Shown piece after piece: positions 55,419-64,000 of a DNA stretch of 64,000 bases (the first letter of the stretch is position 1; every line of letters begins with the position of its first letter). Both the position numbers and the translations under genes were made by a program. Source of the DNA: Orobanche coerulescens (lineage: Eukaryota; Streptophyta; Magnoliopsida; Lamiales; Orobanchaceae); NCBI GenBank assembly GCA_033398695.1, contig CM065809.1, forward strand, positions 177,248,501 to 177,312,500, written 5' to 3'. The notes beneath the pieces are model-generated. The model did no database searches and was not told the DNA's origin. It saw only the letters and a program-made list of their open reading frames with translations.

Positions 55419-56393
55419 GATGAAATACTCAAGAATTAATCCGGATATTGCACCACAAGGCTATTCATACGCGGAACTATAAAATTCGACCGAGAAGGTC
55501 TAAGTACAACGTAATGGAAGACAATAAGAATGGTAATCAAAACCATTTCCAATACATCCGAATACAATACATCACAAATCAATACCACGGCAACACAGGC
55601 CGGAACATTAAGGAAATCGAAAATCGTACACGAGTATTCAAACCCATTCCAGTACAACAACACTGAATGGAGGAAAGACAAAATATAACTAGATACAAGA
55701 CACAGTATCACACTTGCCCATCATCTTCATGCCCACCCGGTACGTGCCCCTCCGCTTTCCTGGATCCTGAAATACATGAAAGGTATTTCCCCCATAAATG
55801 GGTTAGCCGTCGAATAGCCAGTACAAGTATATCGAATAAGAAACACAATACTTCTCGACAATAAAGTAAAAGTAACCGTCAATTCATCATTTCAAGACTA
55901 GTATTCCGGAATAACTAAATCTCATTTCAATACATACATGATTAACCATGGAACCGCACCAAAGGCAACAGAACCCTCTGAGGCCCCGTTGGACCCTCCG
56001 AGAGTGCCTAACCCAAACTATTCATAGAACCACACCAAAGGCCACGGAACCCTCTGAGGACCCGTCGGTCCATCCCAGAGTGAATATATACAATCATACA
56101 ATTCATATATCTCACTTTCAAAGTCGAGAACATACAATCATAAACGTATACTTGCCTTTGAGACATCGAGAATTGGAAGGAAATGAACACAAGTCCGGTA
56201 GGCCCAAGAACGCACTTCCGGCACCTAAACGATTTGTAAGGGATACGATAATTAATAATCGATACGCAAGTCACATGTAGAAACCCACTAACGACTCCCC
56301 CCGATTACAATATCATGCACATAGGGTTGGGAAACACCCAAACCCTCTCGAATTCGCAACACCAAACAAAGTAGAACATGAAATCTTAGGATT

Positions 56394-56431
<38 letters not shown>

Positions 56432-57409
56432 TATATATATAAGTGAGATTAACCATAAACTCAAGATTTCCATGGTCAAATGGATTACACAACCGAATTG
56501 AACAAAAAACCCCAAAACTACCCAAGGTAGGGATTCACAGAGATTTACCTCGATTTGAAGGAGGAGAAACGGGATTGGGGTGATTAAATCACGCTATGAA
56601 CTCGAGATGATGATGATTGATGAACTCACGTCGATTTTTACACCTTGGAATCGCCCAAATCGCACCAAAGGAGAGGAAGAAATGAGAGGAAATGAAATCC
56701 TCTCCAAAAACCCGCTGACATATAGGCCTGCTGACTCGCGTGCCGCGGCACAGGCTGAGTGTGCCGTGGCCCGCAGCTGGAATTGGTGAGCAGGTTTTTG
56801 GGCTGTGCCGCGGCAGGGAAAGTCGTGTGATGCGGCGCACAGTACAGCCGCCCCAGCTCAAATCTTGCAAGGGTTGTGCTGCGGCACGCACTATTTGTGC
56901 CCAAAAAGTGATGAAAAACGACCCACGAACATGATACATTTGATCGACGCATAGTCCCGACCATTTAAATGCCTGAATGAACTATCACGAACCCTCGTAT
57001 GGTGATTACACGTCAAACACAGTTGGTCCCAACACAACGGTAACATCAAAAGACTCGGAAAGAGAGTAAACACAAAGGAACCCAAAACTTTGGAATATTA
57101 CGGAATAACCCAACACGATACTCGATCAAAATACCAATAAAAGTTCACAATATCCATAATAACATGAAATGGATTTGCGGGAACCTCAAAACGGCGGTTC
57201 CGAATAATGATCACGAGAATTGAACTCAAAGGTGACAAAAGTGAAATCCAACACGGAATTGAGTAAAACAAGTCCGAAACAAGCTCGGATGATGAAAAGT
57301 CTAGTATTTAATATTCTCAAAATACTCATACGGTTACAAGCGAATCGATAAAATGTAAAAAATATTGGAATTATACAAATACGGAAAATAGAAATATGTG
57401 GATATTACA
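55419..57409 (-). repeat. Gypsy element B 3' LTR, partial
   Basis: The LTR starts TGTAATATCCACA at 57409 on the minus strand, right after the polypurine tract AGAGGGGGAGAA (57411-57422). It carries CCTGGATCCTGAA and a GGGTTAGC-like block (55755-55815) also found in LTR A (53375-53425). A cluster of GTGCCGCGGCAC-type palindromes lies at 56739-56890. The TA microsatellite at 56397-56442 is internal. The LTR is cut at its left by element A. Confidence 0.75.
56397..56442. repeat. (TA)n microsatellite
   Basis: About 23 TA units with one interruption, inside the LTR of element B. Confidence 0.95.
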
Positions 57410-57429
57410 TTCTCCCCCTCTAAAAACAA

Positions 57430-57953
57430 GTTTCGTCCCGAAACTTAAGAAATAAAAAGCTCGGGGAATTCTGATCGTATTTTCTCTTACGTTTTCCAAG
57501 TCGCTTCTTCAACCCCATGTCTCGACCACTGCACTTTAACCAATGGGATTATTTTGTGCCGAAGTTTCTTCTCACGACGTTCAAGGATTTTCACCGGTCT
57601 CTCCGGAAAGATAACATCTTCGGCTACATCGTCCTCACTATAGTCGATAATATGACTCGGATCCAGCACGTACTTCCTCAACTGAGAAATATAAAAATGC
57701 TATGGACATGACTCAAAGCTGGAGGCAACGCCAGGCGATAAGATAAATCTCCAACCCTGTCCAGAATCTCAAACTGCCCGATATATCGCGGACTAAGTTT
57801 ACCCCTTTCTCGAAGCGGAAAACTCCTTTGGTTGGCGACACCTTGAGTAGGACATGGTCTCCCACTTCGAAATTCAAAGATCAACGACGAGTATCAGCAT
57901 AAGAGTTGATATGTTGAAGAACATTCTCGAATGACGAAATGAACTCAACTACA
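57430..57953 (-). pseudogene. Gypsy element B integrase C-terminus and chromodomain
   Basis: Upstream on the minus strand is NVLQHINSYADTRR, followed by NFEVGDHVLL and RGKLSPRYIGQFEILDRVGD, the C-terminal part of Gypsy integrase. Then comes YRLALPPALSHVHSIFH. The last frame (57681-57487) holds RPVKILERREKKLRHKIIPL and VKVQWSRHGVEEATWKT, a classic chromovirus chromodomain, which targets insertion to heterochromatin. Frameshifts near 57680 and stops break it. Sequence upstream of about 57953 is not pol, so the rest of the gene has been replaced or lost. Confidence 0.85.
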
Positions 57954-60049
57954 ACCACTTGTACTGTATTCAAACAATACCAAGAATCCTTAAACATCAT
58001 CATAATTCATAAGTGTGGAATAAACCATCTGTGCCAAATCTTGTCCGTCGGATTTCACAGTCAAATCTCAATCTCGATAGAAACCAATAACACACAATAT
58101 ATCTGTAGGTCAACTACCACAAAAAATGATAACAAGACCCGAAACATCGACGTACAGTCCCAATGCTCATACGATCAATAACCATGATCAACCAAAACAT
58201 CAACCGAGAATATCATCGACATGATAAACTCCAATACGACCAACAAAGGATCAACAATAACCGAGAATACCCTCAAAATGGTAAACTCCAAACACGATCA
58301 ACAAAGGATCTTAAAGAAAATAACCCCGACTATTGAACATACCCCTCGGGCGTATGAACAACCAGTCGCAAACCGTCAGACATACCCAACCATAAATGGC
58401 AGATGAACGACCAAATCCATATGGCTCAAAGATGGACGTCACAGTACGCCCGATCCATAATGTGTCCGTGCACATGTCCACCCCGTATACGGAATCCAAG
58501 ATATATGTGGGACATGTACCTAATTAACCTCACAAAGCACGCCTCGTGTGCACGGTTCAATACGGAAACATTCACGCATAACCATCGTGTGCCCGACTAC
58601 AAACCCTGCACAATAACCAATCGGCACGCAGATATGACTCCGGATATGTCACGATGAAACATGACAACAAAAATCAAAAAAATTCACATATCCAATAAGG
58701 ATCAAAAGACTCACCAAAGTGAACAATGGCAAACTGACAATGAAAAGTCGACATGACTAATCAATATCCGAAACAACAATCCTGGGATCACAATCCCCGA
58801 TAAATTATCGACACGATCAACGACCTCAATACAACGTTCCTGGGATCAACATCCCTCAACGAAACAATCAATATGAATCCCATCATACGAAACCTCAACA
58901 TACCACATATACAATAATTCACCAGAATAATTATCCTCATAACTGAACAATACTGAATTTACATCAAAGCCGAAAACAATATCCTTTCCACGAACAAGCA
59001 TCCCTGAACAAATATCCAAATGATTCAAAGAACCTCAAATGAAGTACAGTCAGTTCAGTACCAACAAACCTCCATCCCGACATCAATGTCGACACGATAA
59101 ACTATCCTCGATATCCGATATTCCATATCATAGGCCAAAGATAATTCACATCTCCGCCTTCCATCAAACACAATTAAATCATATACATTATGATTTAATC
59201 CAAACTAGAGCACAATATACAAACCATCATCCCGACAATTTACGTTTATAATATCATTGCTATATGGATTATAAATGAAATGAAAGCGAAATCATTCATT
59301 AAAATTGTAGACTGAACAAGTATAAACTTACCTCGATATCGATACGACGAAGCCGTTACTAACTCCATGGCCTTCGTCTACAAGCTCCTCAGCCCCGACC
59401 AAAAGCAATCTATGAACTCTTCAACCTCAACCGCAACATAACGGTTATAATCAACGATCAATTATCACAACCACTTGCAACAATCGATCAACACACATTC
59501 GATAATAATCCACACTCGACATAACCAACCAATAAACTCCACGACTCGACAATACCTCGATCATAGACAAACCGAACAACGTAACTCAAACAATTACGAA
59601 CTCATGTCCGAAATACCCACCGCACTCGATAAGCTAACAATTCAATATAACCGATCGACCATCCCAATGGTTCCAGAATTCGATAATCATATCAACTTAT
59701 CCCGATGACAATGACTACATAACATACTCTATTCCGAATTCAACCTTAAATTCAACGTGATATGTTTTACCCTTGTTCATATTTATCAACGTCACACCAA
59801 TACTATACTTAAGATTATCAAATAATCCAATCAACCAATCATTCAACTCGTATGAACGCATATATTCAAAGAAGGATAATACTCTTGTCAAATTCATAAT
59901 CAAAATTCGTTTATCATCAAGACCATACGAAAGTCATATCATCACTCACATAACTTGTTTCTTGACATCAACAATCATCATCACTTATTCTAGATATCAA
60001 CATTCTACGTCCATATCCAAAAACATTAACGCCTTAACAAAAACTCATC
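57954..60049 (-). repeat. Probable Tekay-like LTR C, downstream part
   Basis: Non-coding A/C-rich sequence, interrupted on its right by a solo LTR. A splice-donor-like TCGAGGTAAGTTTA occurs on the minus strand at about 59328-59341, as in related LTRs here. A 56-bp unit is tandemly duplicated at 58203-58258 and 58259-58313. Assignment to the same LTR as 60999-62214 is an inference from layout; the left boundary is unknown. Confidence 0.4.
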
Positions 60050-60054
60050 ATAAT

Positions 60055-60993
60055 TGTAGGGGTGATTCCTACAATTGATGATGATGATGTCAGGCACGTC
60101 AGTCAGGTTGATTGAATCGGGCACTAGCAACCTGTCAACACAAAACACGTAAGAGCCCTCAGAGAGCACCGGTGGGGTGTGAGCCGAAGAGCCTCCGACG
60201 CTCAAGTCAGTAAGTAATTTTATATTGAATAACGTTGAAATAAACGAATTAAATATAATAAATAGTGGTGCAGTTGATGACGTTGGTGGTATTGGACGAT
60301 CAGGTACGTCCTATGAGTGATGAAAGTAAGGCGGTGGTTGAGAGCGCCGGAGATCGGTGATATTGGACAGTCGGGTACGTCCGGCTGGTGATGGAGATAA
60401 GGCGGTGGTTGAGAGCGCAGGAGGATGACAGAGAATTATTAGAGAGCGTAAGTTCAGTAGAGAATGACTTATAATTCAATGAATTGATTGGGTCGGTTGT
60501 CTTGTCATTATATAGGACAGCTTGGGATCCTTATTCCCTTATTCGTCCGTCACGTTGATTTGTTTGTCTGGCACATGCCCGTTGATTCGCTTTGTCGGTC
60601 ACATGCCCGTTGATTCGCTTTGTCTGTCACATGCCTGTTGATTCGCTTTGTCTGTCACATGCCTTTTGATTCGCTTTGTCTGTCATATGCCCGTTGATTC
60701 GCTTTGTCTTGTCACATGTCCGTTGTTGACCTCATTGCCCTCAACTCCATTCGTCCGTTACTTGAGCATACTTTTTTGACTTTTGACTGGCTCAAAAGTC
60801 ATTTTATCTGACCATTCGAATACGCGTGGCTGACGTGGCGAACCCCTGGATTCGGGTTTGGTTTGCGGATCTTTCCAAGCCAGGGGCCCAACGAATTTTA
60901 TCTTAGACAAAGTGTCTAGTCTATTGGGTTTGTTGGGCTGGTTGGAAAGACTTTGTTGGGCTTGGGCTGGATTGACAAAATTTGTCCACTACA
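60055..60993 (+). mobile_element. Solo LTR of a second Gypsy type
   Basis: A 939-bp LTR starts TGTAGGGGTGATTCCTACA and ends TTTGTCCACTACA. It is flanked by the 5-bp target duplication ATAAT (60050-60054 and 60994-60998). It contains a TATA-like TTATATAGG at about 60514, a 65-bp tandem repeat (60288-60421, GTAAGGCGGTGGTTGAGAGC-like) and a 28-bp minisatellite. There is no internal region, so it is a solo LTR. Orientation is set by the TATA box. Confidence 0.85.
60546..60725 (+). repeat. 28-bp minisatellite in the solo LTR
   Basis: About six tandem copies of a 28-bp unit containing GTTGATTCGCTTTGTC and TCACATGCC, with single-base variants. It lies just downstream of the likely transcription start. 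Confidence 0.9.
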
Positions 60994-60998
60994 ATAAT

Positions 60999-62214
60999 CA
61001 CCATATTTACTTCAAGGAATTCTCAAGAATACGAATCAATCCAACCATGTTCAAGTACTATCAACATGATTATAACCATCAAGACAACATAGTCCAATAT
61101 GTTATCTAATCATATAATCCATAACTTTAACACACAAACTAATTTGTGAAGTATTCTTATCGTCTTTTTCAACACATACTTCACAAAACACCAAGAACCA
61201 TATCAATACCTCAGACAACCATCATCATACGAAGTAATCATCATCAACAATATCTAAATCCGAAACCAAAGTATCTCTTGAAGATAAACAACACAATTTA
61301 AACCACAAGAATCATATCCATATACATATATCAACAACCACATCATCGTAATTCGGTAATCCATCTCATAATCATACTTATTGACTCGTTTATATGATAA
61401 TCATCAACTCAAGAACAACAATATTCAATCCAAAACGAAATCCAAAGTGAATATTAATTACCTCTTCGAAGAAATGGGTTGATTCTCAAGGTTGAATCCA
61501 TTTCCAATCGATTCCATGCATAGTATTGTTAAAAACGATCAACTTCATGATTACACCAGTGTTTGGAACCTCAAAATATCCTCCAAGAACTCTCTCTATC
61601 AGTGGAAAAGAAGAAACGGCCGAAATGAATAACATTACTCAACTGCACAAATATATATACTGCACATTACTAGCGTGCGTTACTCTCACAAAATAATGCG
61701 CGTTACTTGCAATAGAGTGTGCTAACTGACTTTGTTAGCGTGCGCTATCGAGGTCCAGAGGATACTGCCTCTTTTTGTGCCATGTGTTACTTACGTAAAA
61801 TCCCTGCCATATCGTACCTAACATAGCGTTGACTTGCTACAGTAAAGGTCTCATTAACGTACGCTATTATCCAACCATAGCGTGCGCTAAACGCCGTTGA
61901 CGCATGAAAAACCGGAAGCTGTCGACAACCTTGCCAACCACTCGGATTAGTTCTGACATGGCCTTGCACGCGCTAGTCCAAGCCTTTAGCGTGCGCTAAG
62001 CTTGCACAATAGCGTGCGCTGATCTGGCTATACTTAGACACTTCCAACTGTTCCTGTCTGTTGTCTCGACATACTGGACATGAATATACGACATGCCGAA
62101 TACATATACTTGATCCAATAACATTCTCATATGATATACCCGATATCAAAATTAAAACAACCCGATACACGATATCCTCAATTATAATTATCAACCAATC
62201 ACGTCAATTATACA
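60999..62214 (-). repeat. Tekay-like LTR C, promoter part
   Basis: On the minus strand the LTR begins near TGTATAATTGACG (62214). Eight copies of a TAGCGTGCGCTA-type palindrome lie between 61672 and 62022. A TATA-like GCAGTATATATATTTG (61649-61665) sits just downstream, followed by a splice-donor-like GAAGAGGTAAT (61460). The layout equals that of LTR A and the solo LTR at 17775. Confidence 0.55.
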
Positions 62215-62242
62215 AATACAACTGTTCCAGTCATCAAATTAA

Positions 62243-62430
62243 CACTACACCATATATGGCTTTCAACGACATTTTTTTTGATGTTACAAGCAAAAGTGTA
62301 GCCTTAGATGCCTTAAAATTGGTCAAATTTGATTTAAGGCTACACATTTTTCTAACGTTATTATTGATATAAATTAGTGTTACCATAGACCAAATTGAAT
62401 ATCTACGCTAACACAAAATTTGGTGTAGCC
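62243..62430. mobile_element. CACTA-like MITE remnant
   Basis: The left end CACTACACCATATATGGC resembles CACTA-type ends, and the right end GGTGTAGCC is a partial inverse. An internal hairpin pairs GTGTAGCCTTA (62296-62306) with TAAGGCTACAC (62335-62345). No clear 3-bp target duplication is present. Confidence 0.4.
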
Positions 62431-63110
62431 ATTCCTATTTAAAAAAAGTGTAAGTAAACACTAAAAGAACTAGGCGGGCTTGCTAAAATATTTTAGGCGG
62501 TCCAAATAAATTATTTTCAATTGTAACGACTCGATTTTTTTCAGGTATTTAATGTATATTTTTTTTAATAAGGAAAACTTGTAGAAATTTCAAGTCATTA
62601 CGAAACATACATTTTCTAAAATATTTGCGGAATTTAAAATGATTTCAAATCTCCAATACAACCGTAAAATCCAGCAGCGAAAAATAATTGTCAAAAATAA
62701 GGTTAATTATTTCATATTAACTTGAGCGGAATTTAAAAGAAATACGTAACATTAAATATATTTATCATATGTCGGTCTGCCCTGCAACCCGTTCTCTTCA
62801 CCTACACATTCCAAATAAAGCAATTAAAATCGACAAGTAATAATTCCCACCTAAAATTGAGATGACATAAATGATGATGTTGGAATGCTTATGAATCGTC
62901 CTAATCGTGATCTTGATTCTCGTATCCTACAATTGGAATATAAATATATACGTTATTATTTGATTTTATTGAAGAATATAATTTTAATCAAAATAAAAAT
63001 GACGACGACTTGATTTAATTTAAAGGCTAAACTTATGGGATCAAATCTAGAAAAAGGTAAAATTTAATATGGGTGAAACTGAAAGAATTATAAACTTTTA
63101 GGGACTAAAG
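62431..63110. other. Non-coding region, possible LTR start
   Basis: TGTAACGACTCGATTTTTTT at 62522 resembles the start of Tekay-like LTRs in plus orientation, but no end or partner was found. The rest is AT-rich. Confidence 0.35.
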
Positions 63111-63490
63111 TTAAAATCTATGTAAAATGATGGGATATAAAATCCATATCCCGATGAGAAGTCGGTTCCTTATCTCAAACTCTCTCTCAGAAGTTGTCTG
63201 ACTCTCTCTCCAGGGAATCCCCTTTCCTCTTCTCTTTGTGGAAACTTTCTCTGGTGTCGATGGACCGAGGGACGGAGCAACAGCGTCGATGGTGTCATCG
63301 CTCAGAGCAGGGACTGTACTCTCGCCGTGAGTCATCCAGGTCGGGCTTCCACTAGTTTCAGATTCGGACTTCCGACAGAAAGGTAAAGGAGTCGGGCTTC
63401 GAGCGGGGGTTTGGTGGCGACGGAGATGAGCGGCGATCGGCTGAGGGATGGAGTCGCTACTGAAAGAAAATTTTAGGTTCGTTTGCACCA
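63111..63490. other. GC-richer island of unknown identity
   Basis: CT-rich stretches (CTCTCTCTCAGAAG) and a 125-codon open frame on the minus strand (63488-63111) stand out from the AT-rich surroundings. The frame is Ser/Pro/Thr-rich, with no recognised domain. It may be a 5' leader or first exon of a gene beyond the window, or chance. Confidence 0.25.
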
Positions 63491-63503
63491 GCTATGAGAG
63501 CAT

Positions 63504-63589
63504 ATGTGTTCTTTAGCATATGTGATCTATTTATATACTTCATTTGGGATGGGCAATTGCAGGTGTTCTTTAGCATATGTGATCTATGC
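63504..63589 (+). repeat. 25-bp direct repeat
   Basis: GTGTTCTTTAGCATATGTGA plus TCTAT occurs at 63504-63528 and 63565-63589, 61 bp apart. The second copy follows TTGCAG. The remaining sequence to 64000 shows nothing recognisable. Confidence 0.9.
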
Positions 63590-64000
63590 AACCAATACAA
63601 CTATCTGAATTGTTGCCATTTCTTTATCTTCTTTTACGTGATGGCGCAGAAGTGTATGCGTTTGTTTAATAAAATAAGAGTTGATCGGCAATCCAAGGGG
63701 ATGATATAGTAGTTTGCAGTTGTTTGCATCTCATGGTTATAGAATCTCATTTATCACTGATCAGTCATACAATAAATATTCCAGGCCTGTGTTGGTGGTT
63801 TGTTACACAAGCTATTAACCATCAGTTCAGTTGGTGTTTTGATGAAAGAGCATAAAATTTTGTAGAAATGTTCTAAGCTGACATTATGTTGCTTTCCAAG
63901 ATTGAGATCACGGGTCAAAATTTTCAATTTTTTTGGATTAGATACTAACTGACTCGATGACCTACGACTCTATTCTTTGCTAAAAATACCAGGTTCTTGG

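Noticed and set aside
55436..56939. Several open frames of 60-116 codons on both strands
   Set aside because: They lie within the LTR of Gypsy element B and have no protein-like features.
57939..59903. Scattered 60-84 codon frames
   Set aside because: The region is non-coding A/C-rich LTR-like sequence. The frames have biased Asn/Thr/His composition and no conserved motif.
60546..60725. Regular 28-bp repeats reminiscent of a CRISPR array
   Set aside because: Units are head to tail without unique spacers, in a plant solo LTR. It is a minisatellite.

Overview
The window is plant nuclear DNA, from a flowering plant and probably a eudicot, and it consists almost entirely of nested transposable elements. 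The evidence is AT-rich non-coding sequence, plant-specific repeat families (Au-like and other tRNA-derived SINEs, TAT- and Tekay-type Gypsy elements, PIF/Harbinger, Mutator-like and hAT elements), and a decayed piece of a photosynthesis gene (CP24/Lhcb6) at 25.3-25.7 kb. I found no intact host gene, no rRNA or functional tRNA gene and no CRISPR array. All recognisable protein genes belong to transposons, and nearly all are broken.

Layout. 1-4.6 kb is AT-rich, with a 0.6 kb foldback element between 52-bp direct repeats, a promoter-like block and satellite-like repeats. 4.66-7.16 kb is a Mutator-like element with long inverted ends full of a TTCGGGTTACACGAG-type motif and a three-exon gene. 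7.5-11.2 kb holds small repeats, an Au-type SINE, and a second SINE split by an hAT MITE. 11.54-21.92 kb is an old Copia element with a 5-bp target duplication. It was later hit by a Tekay-like Gypsy element (now a 2.56 kb solo LTR) and, in its 3' LTR, by an hAT MITE. 23.2-25.2 kb has a second Mutator-like element and a well-preserved 442-bp SINE. 25.3-29.9 kb has the CP24 pseudogene followed by a 4.25 kb PIF/Harbinger element with convergent transposase and Myb-like genes. 31.0-31.7 kb is a third hAT MITE.

31.83-48.66 kb is a younger Copia element of the same family, on the minus strand. Its pol is split by an 8.35 kb pol-less TAT-type Gypsy element flanked by a 1.1 kb duplication of Copia pol. 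The TAT element carries an antisense gene with its own TATA box. 49.2-62.2 kb is a pile of Tekay-like Gypsy fragments on the minus strand, a truncated hAT transposase gene and a 939-bp solo LTR. 62.2-64 kb has a CACTA-like MITE and unassigned sequence.

The most interesting signals are five here. (a) Five related long LTRs each carry an array of a different short GC-rich palindrome near the promoter. (b) A Copia family has gag and pol separated by about 0.8 kb of conserved non-coding DNA. (c) The TAT element has an antisense transcription unit. (d) A 1.1 kb host duplication surrounds a Gypsy element that lacks a target duplication. (e) Differences between young duplicate copies concentrate at CAG/CTG sites, which may be a base-calling artefact at methylated cytosines and would create false frameshifts.
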